A model generated the notes under the pieces. That model did not search any database. It was not told the DNA's origin and saw nothing but the letters and a program-made list of their open reading frames with translations. Below are positions 7,691 to 16,042 of a stretch of DNA of 46,025 nucleotides, piece by piece. Position 1 is the first letter of the stretch; every line of letters starts with the position of its first letter. The position numbers were made by a program, and so were the translations under genes. The stretch lies in assembly GCA_900539525.1 (NCBI GenBank), contig UQCM01000017.1:1-46025 (forward strand), read 5' to 3'. This DNA comes from an uncultured Blautia sp. (GTDB lineage Bacteria > Bacillota > Clostridia > Lachnospirales > Lachnospiraceae).

Positions 7691-7791
7691 TGAACGGTTA
7701 CTTACATTTTAACCGACAATGCCTGAAAAAGCAAATCAGACTTGCCGTTTCAGTTTCTTCTGTTGTACAATGATAATGAGTTGCCCGACCA
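7691..7791. repeat. Direct repeat copy 2 (pair with 6058-6155)
   Basis: The second copy of the repeat that brackets the Fic/intron patch. On the minus strand it keeps a promoter-like TTGCTT-17-TAAAAT pointing at the antitoxin/fic genes. The CAGTTACAA nonamer is degraded to CGGTTAAAA. Confidence 0.65.
7742..7771 (+). promoter_or_regulatory. Predicted promoter of the CYTH gene
   Basis: TTGCCG (7742-7747), 18-bp spacer, TACAAT (7766-7771). It lies within direct repeat copy 2 and leaves a leader of about 100 nt before the CYTH start. Confidence 0.45.
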
Positions 7792-7809
7792 ATGAGCCTT
7801 ACGTCGGTT

Positions 7810-7867
7810 CTGCCGGCACTTTTCAAACACTCACATATGCATTCCGCGAAGGGTTTTATTATAATAG
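7810..7867 (+). repeat. Short dispersed repeat, copy upstream of the CYTH gene
   Basis: Aligns by eye with 8438-8493 (shared skeleton CTGC..ACA.CTTTTCAAACAC then GCAT.CCGC..AGGGTTTT). Similar shorter blocks occur at 45618-45710. Confidence 0.45.
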
Positions 7868-7878
7868 AGGAGGACTCC

Positions 7879-8334
7879 ATGGAAATTGAAAGAAAATTTT
7901 TAATCAAAAGGCTGCCCGATCATCTGGAGCAGTATCCGTTTCACCTGATCGAGCAGGGTTATCTCTGTACTGCCCCGGTAGTCCGCATCCGCAGGCAGGA
8001 TGAAGAATACTACCTTACCTACAAATCAAAGGGGATGATGGTACGGGAGGAATACAATCTTCCGCTGACAGCGGCTTCCTATGAACATCTTCGCACAAAG
8101 GTTGACGGAAACCTGATCTCTAAAAAGAGATATCTGATCCCGTTTGGCGACCATCTGACCATTGAACTGGATATTTTCCAGGAACCTCTGGCACCGCTGA
8201 CGCTCGCGGAGGTAGAGTTTGCTTCTGAAGAAGAAGCGAAGGCTTTCGTTCCGCCTGAATGGTTCGGGGAGGATGTTACTTTCTCAGGTTTTTATCACAA
8301 CAGCTATCTGAGCCAGCATATGACTGTGAAATAA
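7879..8334 (+). CDS. CYTH domain protein (inorganic triphosphatase/adenylate-cyclase-like fold)
   Basis: A 151-residue protein of the CYTH superfamily, which binds triphosphates in a beta-tunnel with metal ions. The hallmark ExExK is at the N terminus (MEIERKF), followed by Arg/Lys-rich tunnel strands VRIRRQDEEYYLTYKSKG and the acidic ELDIF...LAEVEF strands (about 98-116). Small single-domain bacterial CYTH proteins are often tripolyphosphatases or thiamine-triphosphatase-like, and the exact substrate is not readable. The start at this ATG is favoured by GAGGAGGA directly upstream; an in-frame extension of 29 codons has no family support. It stands alone in its transcription unit. Confidence 0.88.
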   Translation: MEIERKFLIKRLPDHLEQYPFHLIEQGYLCTAPVVRIRRQDEEYYLTYKSKGMMVREEYNLPLTAASYEHLRTKVDGNLISKKRYLIPFGDHLTIELDIFQEPLAPLTLAEVEFASEEEAKAFVPPEWFGEDVTFSGFYHNSYLSQHMTVK

Positions 8335-8437
8335 GATCCTTATCTGATGTTCGCCATGTTATGAAAATCCTCCGCTTCACACAAAGGAAGCATATGAGTC
8401 TATGCTTGCACACTTTGCGCGTCGGGCGTAGTTTGCT

Positions 8438-8493
8438 CTGCTGACATCTTCCAAACACACGAGTGCGCATCCGCCGGAGGTTTTGTGATAAAG
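8438..8493 (+). repeat. Short dispersed repeat, copy downstream of the CYTH gene
   Basis: The partner of 7810-7867. It ends in CCGGAGGTTTTGTGATA and runs into the bidirectional terminator, so the CYTH gene is flanked by two direct copies. Confidence 0.45.
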
Positions 8494-8536
8494 AAAGATT
8501 CCCCACCGTCTAAAAGCCGATGAGGAATCTTTCTTT
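8490..8536. terminator. Bidirectional terminator between CYTH and deacetylase genes
   Basis: A perfect 13-bp stem AAAGAAAGATTCC / GGAATCTTTCTTT with a 21-nt loop. It overlaps the stop codon of the minus-strand deacetylase-like gene and can stop both converging transcripts. Confidence 0.8.
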
Positions 8537-10022
8537 AATACATCCCGTTTGCCGTCACCGGCGTCGGTCTGCTGCTGTCAAACACTTCTTTTGCATCAAA
8601 CATATCGTTGATCACATCTGTCTGTCCCTGGCTGGCCCGGTACAGCATATAACCGTCCAGGTTGATGCGCCCCTGGCGGACATAATTCTCACGGATCTGT
8701 ACCCAGTAGGGAACGGAGCCATCTACATTGCAGAAGAAATTGTAGCCCGCACTCTTATAGAAATTAAACTTCTCATTATCCGCACTGTAATCGTGCCAGT
8801 CTCCGATATCGTTTCCATGTGCAAAGATGATAATGTCCGTAGGTCCTACAATGTTCTGTACTGTGTTTACCCATTTGTCGTTGTCAGTTTTCAGTTCATC
8901 CACTGTCTTGTTGGTGACACTTAGATGCCCCCAGGTATGGCTGGCAAATTCCCACCCGGACTCCTTGACGGCATTTGCTACCTTCGTCGCCTCCGAAACC
9001 TCACGATCCCAGTCAAAGCCCGGATTTGCCGTAAGCCATGCGCTCTGATCCTCCGACAGGTTCTCCCCCGTCTTGTATGCCACATCCGTCCGGTATCCCA
9101 GCACACCGTTGTATCCTGTCAGAGCGATCATGCCCCTTGCACCGCGGTATGCGCCGTCCGGATGCTTCTCCAGGAAGGAATTAAGTCTGGGAACCACGTC
9201 AAAATCTCCCACTGCCTCTGTTCCATCCGGCTTCACATAATGGCACTTGACATCTCCGTTCGCATCCAGAACCAGCTTGTCAGGATAGCTTGCCTTCTCA
9301 TAAGAATGATAGTAGCTCAGGTCATCCACGGAAAGCACTACCGGCTTCTTTCCCGGAGGCAGCATCAGATTCTCATTTCTGGTAAAGGTCACATTTCCAT
9401 TCGCATCCTTCGTTTCAACCACCAGGTCGCGCAGCCGTACAAAAACATACCCGTTGTCATACATCTTCTGGGTGATCTTGTCAAATTCATCAACGGTTGT
9501 CATCCAGGCATTCATACCATCCGCCTGGGACTGCCCCAGAACCGAAGCACTAAATGCAATGGACGGATCATTGACCAGTGAATGGTAGAAAATGTGCGGT
9601 ACCGTATCTACATCCACTGCCACACAGGCTGCCTTCTCTGTCGTATACTTCATAACAGCGGCAGTCATCTGTTCATCCAGTTCGTAGCCGCTCACTGATT
9701 TGATCTTCTCAATCGCCGCATCATAATCATACCCGGCTGCCAGCAGTGCCGCCTCCTCCAGGATCTTCGCATTCCTGTCCTCCGTCTCTGTCTCCACTGC
9801 CATACTTTCCGACTCTGTCTCCGTCTTCTTCTTTGGCTTTCCATCCTTCACCAGCAGATTGGTAGCAAGCGTCGTAAGCCCCACGATCATTGCCAGTACC
9901 ACTGCGCACCCCACCGCATTCAGGATCATCTGCCTGCGCCGAAGTCTCTTCTTCTGTTCCCTGCGGCGTCTGATCTCCCGGTCACGCTCCAGCAGTTCAT
10001 CATCCAGTTCTCTCTTATCCAT
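8535..10022 (-). CDS. Membrane-anchored polysaccharide deacetylase-like protein
   Basis: A 495-residue protein with a basic cytoplasmic head (1-32), one TM helix (about 33-56), a low-complexity Lys/Thr/Glu linker (61-82), a helical region and a C-terminal NodB-like deacetylase domain (about 140-480). The metal-binding motifs are present in divergent form: SVDDLS (D233-D234, in place of TFDDG) and SHTWGH (H362, H366). Proteins of this kind act outside the cell on N-acetylated glycans such as peptidoglycan; the real substrate is unknown and the altered first motif leaves activity open. A single-gene unit with its own promoter. Confidence 0.8.
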   Translation of the reverse strand: MDKRELDDELLERDREIRRRREQKKRLRRRQMILNAVGCAVVLAMIVGLTTLATNLLVKDGKPKKKTETESESMAVETETEDRNAKILEEAALLAAGYDYDAAIEKIKSVSGYELDEQMTAAVMKYTTEKAACVAVDVDTVPHIFYHSLVNDPSIAFSASVLGQSQADGMNAWMTTVDEFDKITQKMYDNGYVFVRLRDLVVETKDANGNVTFTRNENLMLPPGKKPVVLSVDDLSYYHSYEKASYPDKLVLDANGDVKCHYVKPDGTEAVGDFDVVPRLNSFLEKHPDGAYRGARGMIALTGYNGVLGYRTDVAYKTGENLSEDQSAWLTANPGFDWDREVSEATKVANAVKESGWEFASHTWGHLSVTNKTVDELKTDNDKWVNTVQNIVGPTDIIIFAHGNDIGDWHDYSADNEKFNFYKSAGYNFFCNVDGSVPYWVQIRENYVRQGRINLDGYMLYRASQGQTDVINDMFDAKEVFDSSRPTPVTANGMY

Positions 10023-10132
10023 TCCCCTTTTCTCCTCCGAATGTCTCTTAATTCTATTCCCGCCGTCAGCAGTTCATTACCGAATATAAACCTTCCTGTT
10101 TCCTGCCTTCCAGCCCGTTACACTTATGTCTC

Positions 10133-10161
10133 ATCATATCATTATTTCTGTACTTTTGCAA
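10133..10161 (-). promoter_or_regulatory. Predicted promoter of the deacetylase-like gene
   Basis: Minus strand TTGCAA (10156-10161), 17-bp spacer, TATGAT (10133-10138), about 110 nt upstream of the start codon. Confidence 0.6.
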
Positions 10162-10201
10162 TGAAACTTCCGGATTTCTTCTGCAAATTCTTACCATATA
10201 T

Positions 10202-10301
10202 ATAACTATTCAGAGTCCATTCGCAAAATCGCCTCTACGAGGCTTTCCTTTTGCTCATGCAGGGCTCTCACCTCTACGAGACTTTCCTTTTGCTCATGCA
10301 C
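10202..10301 (+). repeat. Repeat family A, partial copy with tandem duplication
   Basis: Starts ATAACTATTCAGAG and continues with CATTCGCAAAATCGCCTC, matching the ends of the intact element at 33123-33275. The segment CCTCTACGAG(G/A)CTTTCC then TTTTGCTCATGCA is present twice, about 39 bp apart. It can form a terminator-like hairpin (GCCTC-TAC-GAGGC flanked by GCAAAA and TTTTGC). Confidence 0.7.
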
Positions 10302-10376
10302 AGAGACGATGCAGTATGCATATCTGTTCCCCTCCTGAAATAGAATATAGAAATCTAATTGTTAGGAGGACTGCAA

Positions 10377-10856
10377 ATGGGTTCAAAAACTAAAATCATG
10401 GTATTTCGTATGAGGGAGCTGATATACACCGGCATCTTTATCGCTCTTGGAATCGTCCTGGTGATCCTGATGATCGTTATGTTCCGTCCCAGGCCTGCCT
10501 CTTCCCCTGATACTCTCCCGTCAAAGGGTCCTGACAGTTCTTCCGTCTCTCAGGCACGATACATTCCCGGTGTCTATACGACTCCGATCACCCTAAACAA
10601 CCATGCCCTGGATGTGGAAGTCACTGTAGACAGCGACCATATCAATTCCATCCGTCTGGTAAACTTAAGCGAGACCGTAACCACCATGTACCCTCTGGTA
10701 CAGCCGGCACTGGATGAACTTGCGGCACAGATTTGTGAAAAACAGTCTACCGAAGGAATCACTTATTCCGAAGACAGCCGCTATACCTCTCAGATACTTT
10801 TAGAGGCAGTCAGATCCGCACTCAGGACTGCCGAAGGTGATATTGTGTCCGATTAA
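10377..10856 (+). CDS. FMN-binding-domain-like membrane-anchored protein
   Basis: A 159-residue protein with one N-terminal TM helix (about 15-36), a Pro/Ser-rich linker and a C-terminal region (about 62-155) starting YIPGVYTTPI, with VEVTVDSDHINSIRLVNL and a late TSQILLEAVRSAL helix, the layout of small FMN-binding-type extracellular domains in Clostridia. In such proteins flavin is often attached at a Ser/Thr near SGAT-like motifs; here only the helix T/S positions suggest it, so flavin binding is unproven. TTAGGAGGACTGCAA precedes the chosen ATG, which fixes the start. No neighbour suggests a pathway. Confidence 0.65.
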   Translation: MGSKTKIMVFRMRELIYTGIFIALGIVLVILMIVMFRPRPASSPDTLPSKGPDSSSVSQARYIPGVYTTPITLNNHALDVEVTVDSDHINSIRLVNLSETVTTMYPLVQPALDELAAQICEKQSTEGITYSEDSRYTSQILLEAVRSALRTAEGDIVSD

Positions 10857-10863
10857 ACATACC

Positions 10864-10921
10864 GTAACTGTTCAGAGACCATTCGCAAAACTGCCTCTCC
10901 CGGGCTTTCCTTTTGCGATTC
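10864..10921 (+). repeat. Repeat family A, partial copy
   Basis: GTAACTGTTCAGAG followed by CCATTCGCAAAACTGCCTC, and then a diverged GGGCTTTCCTTTTGC. The family end is immediately downstream of the FMN-binding-like gene and may serve as its terminator-like hairpin. Confidence 0.65.
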
Positions 10922-11052
10922 AAAAAGACAGTCGCAGATACAGCACCATCACATTCCGATAAAATCTGTATCCACGGCTGTCTCCTGTAAAAAACAAATC
11001 GGGCAAATACGCATCCTGGAACTGCTCAGAACGGCAGATCCAGACTCATCTG

Positions 11053-11298
11053 TTACCGCATATTCTCTCCGAACATCTCCTTCGTCTCTGCCATCAGTGC
11101 GATATCTTCAGCTGTCAGCCGGATATTGGACGCGAGTGTCTCTCCGTCCGGTGTCTTTATGCTGATTTCCATAACGGTTCCCTCCTTCAGTGCCTTCTGT
11201 GACACCGCCTGAAAATATCCTGGCAGCTTCGGATGCCGGACCATAAACTGGCTCCAGGCATTGCGCATCTGCATCAGTTTCATTGGATTGATATTCAT
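11053..11298 (-). CDS. Conserved small protein of unknown function
   Basis: An 81-residue protein I do not recognise. It starts MNINPMKLMQMRNAWSQF, has a basic/helical first half (FMVRHPKLPGYFQAVSQKAL) and a second half with two short beta segments (MEISIKTPDGE, LASNIRLTAED) and a final helix. No signal peptide, TM helix or Cys pair. AAGGAGGTG precedes the ATG. It follows nadE by 27 nt on the same strand and may be the last gene of that operon. Confidence 0.7.
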   Translation of the reverse strand: MNINPMKLMQMRNAWSQFMVRHPKLPGYFQAVSQKALKEGTVMEISIKTPDGETLASNIRLTAEDIALMAETKEMFGENMR

Positions 11299-11325
11299 AG
11301 CAACACCTCCTTCGCTGCTTCTCAG

Positions 11326-13239
11326 CTACATAAGACCGTTCAGATCCTTCTGCCAGAGCCTTACGCAGGCATCACTCGGCATCCTCAGATCTCCTCTCGG
11401 AGAAACGGCCACGGATCCCACCTTTGGTCCGTCGGGCAGACAGGATCTCTTAAACTGCTGTGCAAAAAATCTCCAGTAAAACTTCTTCAGCCATTTCAGA
11501 ATGGTTTCATGGTCATAAACACCTGCAAACGCATATCCTGCGAGCCTGAAGATCTTGCGCGGTGCAAATCCGAAACGCAGCACATAATAAAGGAAAAAGT
11601 CATGCAGCTCATAAGGCCCTACCAGATCCTCCGTCTTCTGAGAGATCTCACCATCCTTCGGCGGCAAAAGCTCCGGGCTCACCGGCGTATCCAGTACGTC
11701 CAGAAGAATCTCTTTCAGCTTCTCACTTTCACAGGTATCCGCATAATAACGTACCAGATGACGCACCAGCGTCTTGGGTACGGACGCATTGACTCCATAC
11801 ATGGACATGTGATCTCCGTTGTAGGTAGCCCATCCCAGTGCCAGCTCTGACATATCCCCTGTCCCGATCACCAGTCCGCCTGTCTGATTGGCGATATCCA
11901 TCAGAATCTGAGTTCTCTCTCTCGCCTGGCTGTTCTCATAGGTCACATCATGCTTATCCGGATCGTGACCGATATCACGGAAATGGGTATTTACTGCCTC
12001 CCGGATATCCACCTCCCGCAGTGTGGCGCCCAGGGTTCTTGTCAGCTCACAGGCATTGGTATAGGTGCGGTCTGTCGTTCCGAAGCACGGCATCGTCACA
12101 GCCGTTATGCATTCTCTGGGTATCTCCAGCATATCAAATGCCTTCGCCGTCACCAGCAGTGCCAGTGTAGAGTCCAGACCGCCTGAGATTCCTACAACTG
12201 CACTCTTACATTCCGTATGCTCCAGCCGTTTTTTCAGTCCCAGTGCCTGGATCATCAGGATTTCCTCGCACCGTCTTTCCCTGTCCTGCCTGCCATCGGG
12301 AACAAAGGGCGCAGGATCGATGAAACGTTCAAGCCTGGTCTCTGTCATCTCCAGATGGAATGCGATTTTCTCATATTCCTCCTGACCCCTGACGGAAAAT
12401 GTTGTCATTTTCCTCCGTTCGGAACGCAGACGCTTTACATCGATATCCCCGAAGATCATTTCATTGGCAAAGCGCCTGGACTGCTTCAGCAGAGTACCGT
12501 TTTCTGCGATCAGATTGTGACCGCCGAAGACCAGGTCTGTGGAAGACTCTCCTTCCCCCGCGCTGGCATAGAGATACCCGCACACCAGCCTTGCCGACTG
12601 ACCCGTCACCAGTGACTCCCGGTAGCGGTCCTTTCCGGTAATCTCATCACTGGCCGACAGGTTGACGATCACGGAAGCTCCCGCCAGTGCGTGGCTGATG
12701 CTTGGCGGTGCCGGTGCCCACAGATCCTCACAGATCTCCGCTGCCACCGTCAGCCCTTCCATTTCCTTACATACAAAGAGCTGATTCATGCCAAGAGGAA
12801 CCGGGCATCCCTCATAGTTCACCCACTCCACCTTTCGGCGACCCGGCTCAAAATGCCTTGCCTCGTAGAATTCCTTATAATTCGGGAGGGAATGCTTGGG
12901 AACCAGTCCCAGCAGATGTCCCCCGCATACAGCTGCCGCCACATTATAAAGCTTCCCGTCCTTTTCCCAGGGGAGACCCACAAAAATAAGGGCATCCTTT
13001 TCCCTGGAGTGAAAAATGATCTGATGCAGCGCATGCTTCGCTTCCTCGATCAGCAGCTCCTGCCAGAACAGATCCTCACAGGTGTATCCTGTCAGGCAAA
13101 GCTCCGGAAACACCACGATCTTCGCACCCTTTTCCACAGCCTCATCCATTCCTTTGCAGATAACCGCCGCATTATGGATACAGTCAGCGACCCTGATCTT
13201 CGGAGTCACCGCCGCCACCTTAACAAATCCATCAAACAT
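11326..13239 (-). CDS. nadE: Glutamine-dependent NAD+ synthase
   Basis: Makes NAD+ from deamido-NAD+, ATP and ammonia released from glutamine, the last step of NAD biosynthesis. Two domains are visible: an N-terminal nitrilase-type glutaminase (about 1-290) with catalytic E46 (VVFPELCLTGY), K115 (LVPKHSLPNYKEFYE) and C170 (AAEICEDLW), and a C-terminal synthetase (about 320-637) with P-loop SGGLDS (352-357) and the DMSELALGWATYNGDHMSMY loop. The length of 637 residues is normal for the two-domain form. The start has CGGAGGGATAG upstream. It lies 87 nt after hslO in the same direction. Confidence 0.96.
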   Translation of the reverse strand: MFDGFVKVAAVTPKIRVADCIHNAAVICKGMDEAVEKGAKIVVFPELCLTGYTCEDLFWQELLIEEAKHALHQIIFHSREKDALIFVGLPWEKDGKLYNVAAAVCGGHLLGLVPKHSLPNYKEFYEARHFEPGRRKVEWVNYEGCPVPLGMNQLFVCKEMEGLTVAAEICEDLWAPAPPSISHALAGASVIVNLSASDEITGKDRYRESLVTGQSARLVCGYLYASAGEGESSTDLVFGGHNLIAENGTLLKQSRRFANEMIFGDIDVKRLRSERRKMTTFSVRGQEEYEKIAFHLEMTETRLERFIDPAPFVPDGRQDRERRCEEILMIQALGLKKRLEHTECKSAVVGISGGLDSTLALLVTAKAFDMLEIPRECITAVTMPCFGTTDRTYTNACELTRTLGATLREVDIREAVNTHFRDIGHDPDKHDVTYENSQARERTQILMDIANQTGGLVIGTGDMSELALGWATYNGDHMSMYGVNASVPKTLVRHLVRYYADTCESEKLKEILLDVLDTPVSPELLPPKDGEISQKTEDLVGPYELHDFFLYYVLRFGFAPRKIFRLAGYAFAGVYDHETILKWLKKFYWRFFAQQFKRSCLPDGPKVGSVAVSPRGDLRMPSDACVRLWQKDLNGLM

Positions 13240-13326
13240 TGCCTATCCCTCCGTTATTTTAACTCACAACCGGTAATCGTAATTTGTCTGTGCTTCTTCT
13301 GGTCATTTTCCCCGCCACAAAGCCTG

Positions 13327-14205
13327 TCATTTGCTCTGCTTTAATATTCTCTTCAGATCATCCACAGAAAATGTATAATCCGTATTGCAGAAATGGCAGT
13401 TCAGGGTCACCGGTCTGCCTTCCTCGATCAAATCCTTCAGTTCCTTACGACCGATGCTCACCAGCGCCTTCTCCACCCGTTCCTTACTGCAGTTACAGTA
13501 GAACTGTGTCGGCACGGTATCATTGATCTCCAGGCCAAACTCTCCCAGGATGTGATCCAGAATCTGCTCAGGTGTCATTCCCGCATCCAGCATGGATGTG
13601 ACCGATGTAATCTCTGCCAGCTTCTTCTCCAGTGCATCAATGACCTTATCATCTGTAAACGGCATCAGCTGGATGATAAACCCGCCGGCCTGCTTCACCG
13701 TATTCTCATGTGACATAAGCACGCCAAGCCCCACAGAAGACGGAACCTGCTCCGAGGTGGCAAAATAATACGTCAGGTCTTCTGCGATCTCACTGGTCTG
13801 CAATACCGTCTGGCCCACATAAGGCTCCTTCAGTCCCATATCCTTGATCACACTGAGCATTCCGGGACCCACGGCACCGGCAACATCCAGTTTTCCCTTC
13901 TCATTCGCAGGAAGAAGAACGTTCGGATTGTTCACATATCCCTTTGCACGGCCCAGGCTGTCTGCCGTCACTGTAATTCCACCGATCGGCCCGCTCCCCT
14001 TGATCTGGAGCGTGAGCACGTCCTTCTCTCCCTTCATCATGGTTCCCATCATCGCACCAGCCGTCAAAAGCCTGCCCAGGGCTGCCGTTGCCACCGGGCT
14101 GGTATTGTGGGCGCCACGCGCAAACTCCACCATCTCTCTGGTCGTAGCCGCAAAGGCCCGGATCTGACTGTCCGCTGCAGTCGCTCTTACAATGTAGTCT
14201 GACAT
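13327..14205 (-). CDS. hslO: Hsp33 redox-regulated chaperone
   Basis: A holdase chaperone activated by oxidative and heat stress when its zinc-bound cysteines form disulfides. It is 292 residues, full length. The N-terminal core starts MSDYIVRATAADSQIRAF, and the C-terminal redox switch has C237-x-C239 and C270-x2-C273 (CNC ... CHFC), the standard zinc site. The start is supported by AAAGGAAAG. It overlaps the end of the upstream methyltransferase gene by 19 nt, which implies co-translation. Confidence 0.96.
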   Translation of the reverse strand: MSDYIVRATAADSQIRAFAATTREMVEFARGAHNTSPVATAALGRLLTAGAMMGTMMKGEKDVLTLQIKGSGPIGGITVTADSLGRAKGYVNNPNVLLPANEKGKLDVAGAVGPGMLSVIKDMGLKEPYVGQTVLQTSEIAEDLTYYFATSEQVPSSVGLGVLMSHENTVKQAGGFIIQLMPFTDDKVIDALEKKLAEITSVTSMLDAGMTPEQILDHILGEFGLEINDTVPTQFYCNCSKERVEKALVSIGRKELKDLIEEGRPVTLNCHFCNTDYTFSVDDLKRILKQSK

Positions 14206-14963
14206 ATCGCTTTCTTTCCTTTCTCTCTGGCAACAAAATAGATTCTTTCACTTTCCGGCCCCGGCGCATCCTTTGTAAATGCGTCGTAGACTGCCAGAAA
14301 CTCCATACCTGCCGCCTTTATCAGTTCTATTATCCGTTCAACAGAATATGCTTTCTGAAAATGCGTTTCCTCATATTTCCGGAACCGTCCATCCTCTTCT
14401 CTTTCAAAAATCGTCAGATCATACTCGTTGACCTGCTCTTCCTCATACCAGGTATTCTCCCAGATAAAGCTGCATTCCTCTCTGTTCTCCGCAATCGTCG
14501 CATCTCCCAGCAGCACCCGGTACTTGTACAGGGTATTCAGATCAAAAATGAAGATCCCGCCCGGATCCAGATAATTATTGACCAGACGGAACACCTCCAG
14601 AAGATCCTCCTCTGTCATCAGATAATTCATGGAATCACAGATGCTCACGATCCCTCGCACCGTGCCATACAGCTCAAACTCACGCATATCCTGAAGCAGA
14701 TACAGAATATCCCGCCCGGATGCCTCCTTCTTTTCCATGGCGATCTCCAGCATCTCCTCTGAACAATCCACGCCGATCATATCATATCCTTTTTCTGCCA
14801 GAAGCTCTGTCAGGCTCCCGGTTCCGCAGCCCAGGTCCAGAAGCAGTCCATCTGTGATCCCGTACTCCCGAAGGATCCCGGCCACATATTCACTCCACTC
14901 TTCATAGGGTACGTTATCCATGAAGGTATCATACACTCTGGCAAAGCTGGTATATGCTTCCAT
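14187..14963 (-). CDS. Class I SAM-dependent methyltransferase
   Basis: A soluble methyltransferase with the Rossmann motif LLLDLGCGTGSL (about 39-50), acidic motif MIGVDCSEEML and the motif IVSICDSMNYL typical of small-molecule or cofactor methyltransferases. The first residues (AYTSFARVYDTFMDNVPYEEWSEY) match a widespread Clostridial family of unknown substrate. The start is placed at the ATG with AGGAGGAAAG just upstream, giving 258 residues; a GTG seven codons earlier is possible but lies ahead of that ribosome site. Confidence 0.88.
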   Translation of the reverse strand: MEAYTSFARVYDTFMDNVPYEEWSEYVAGILREYGITDGLLLDLGCGTGSLTELLAEKGYDMIGVDCSEEMLEIAMEKKEASGRDILYLLQDMREFELYGTVRGIVSICDSMNYLMTEEDLLEVFRLVNNYLDPGGIFIFDLNTLYKYRVLLGDATIAENREECSFIWENTWYEEEQVNEYDLTIFEREEDGRFRKYEETHFQKAYSVERIIELIKAAGMEFLAVYDAFTKDAPGPESERIYFVAREKGKKAICQTTL

Positions 14964-14983
14964 CTTTCCTCCTACAAAATCCA

Positions 14984-16042
14984 CTATTTTTTCATGTATT
15001 TTCTCAGGAATCCCAAAAGCCGGTCCATCTCCTCATCGGTCCCGATGGTTACCCGCAGGTAGTTGTCGATCCTTGGCTTATTAAAATAGCGTACATAGAT
15101 TTTCTTGATCTTTAACGCCTCAAACAGCTCTCTTGCCGCAAATTCGGGATGCGTAATAAACAAAAAGTTGGCCATGGAATCCGGAAACTGAAAGCCCAGT
15201 TCCCTTAACTCCTGCTTCACTCTTTCCCTGGTGGCAATGATCTTCGCTGTTGTTTCCTGAAAATACGCCTCATCCTTTACCGCCTCAGCCGCTGCCGCCA
15301 GGGCAGGTGCATTCATCGTATAGGAATTAAACGAATATTTCACATCATTGAGATACTTGATCAGATTCTTATTTCCCATGGCATAGCCTACTCGCATACC
15401 CGCCATGGAACGTGATTTGGAAAAGGTCTGCACAACCAGCAGATTCTCATACCTGTCGATCAGCTCCCGTGCAGATCTGCCTCCAAAGTCAATATAGGCC
15501 TCATCCACAATGACAACGACATCCTGATTGTGAAGGATGATATCCTCGATCGCCTCCAGTTCCATGCATACACCGATAGGGGCATTGGGATTCGGGAAGA
15601 TCACACCGCCATTTGGTTTGTAATAATCCTCCTTCACGATTTCAAAATCCTTATTTAACGGCTGGCACTCATACGGAATACGGAACACATCCGCCCATAC
15701 ATCGTAGAAGGAATAGGTAATATCCGGAAAAAGGACCGGTCTGGCGGAATTAAAAAAGGTCATAAAACACATCGCCAGCACATCATCCGATCCTACGCCG
15801 ACAAACACCTGTTCCTTCTCCAGATGATACCGCTGTGCCAGACAATCCACCAGCGCATCCGCTGTCGGATCCGGATAACGCCTCAGCAGATCCGCATCCA
15901 TATCCCGCAGAGCTTTGGCCACACCGGGTGCAGGAGGATAAGGATTTTCATTTGTATTTAATTTGATCATTCCCATCTGGTTCGGCTGTTCACCCGGCAC
16001 ATAGGGAACCACGGTTCTGATATTTTTCTCCCATGCTTTCAT
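14984..16042 (-). CDS. hisC: Histidinol-phosphate aminotransferase family protein
   Basis: A PLP-dependent fold type I aminotransferase. LNTNENPYPPAPG (28-40), the VDEAYIDFGG aspartate/tyrosine (about 180-188), lysine K209 in TFSKSRSMAGMRVGY and the late RVTIGTDEEMDRLL arginine are all HisC-like. The 352-residue length is usual. The start ATG overlaps the stop of the DUF2156 gene as ATGA, so this start is well supported over a longer frame. No other histidine genes are adjacent, so the role could be histidine synthesis in a scattered pathway or another aminotransfer such as aromatic amino acids. Confidence 0.9.
   Translation of the reverse strand: MKAWEKNIRTVVPYVPGEQPNQMGMIKLNTNENPYPPAPGVAKALRDMDADLLRRYPDPTADALVDCLAQRYHLEKEQVFVGVGSDDVLAMCFMTFFNSARPVLFPDITYSFYDVWADVFRIPYECQPLNKDFEIVKEDYYKPNGGVIFPNPNAPIGVCMELEAIEDIILHNQDVVVIVDEAYIDFGGRSARELIDRYENLLVVQTFSKSRSMAGMRVGYAMGNKNLIKYLNDVKYSFNSYTMNAPALAAAAEAVKDEAYFQETTAKIIATRERVKQELRELGFQFPDSMANFLFITHPEFAARELFEALKIKKIYVRYFNKPRIDNYLRVTIGTDEEMDRLLGFLRKYMKK

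Larger units (their letters stand above)
7486..7878. other. Intergenic region between the Fic pair and the CYTH gene
   Basis: 393 bp holding an extended -10 (TGGTATACT on the minus strand near 7540-7550) upstream of the antitoxin, direct repeat copy 2 (7691-7791), a plus-strand promoter for the CYTH gene and a short repeat copy (7810-7867) also found after that gene. Nothing recognisable in 7560-7680. Confidence 0.5.
10023..10376. other. Divergent intergenic region with promoter and repeat
   Basis: 354 bp holding the deacetylase promoter (10133-10161) and a GTAACTGTTCAGAG-family repeat with an internal tandem duplication (10202-10301). No plus-strand promoter for the following gene was clear. 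Confidence 0.5.

Noticed and set aside
8925..9581. 218-codon plus-strand ORF
   Set aside because: Antisense to the deacetylase-like gene; no family pattern.
10233..10301. Possible CRISPR-like direct repeats
   Set aside because: Only two units, no regular spacers and no cas genes; it is a duplication within a family A repeat.
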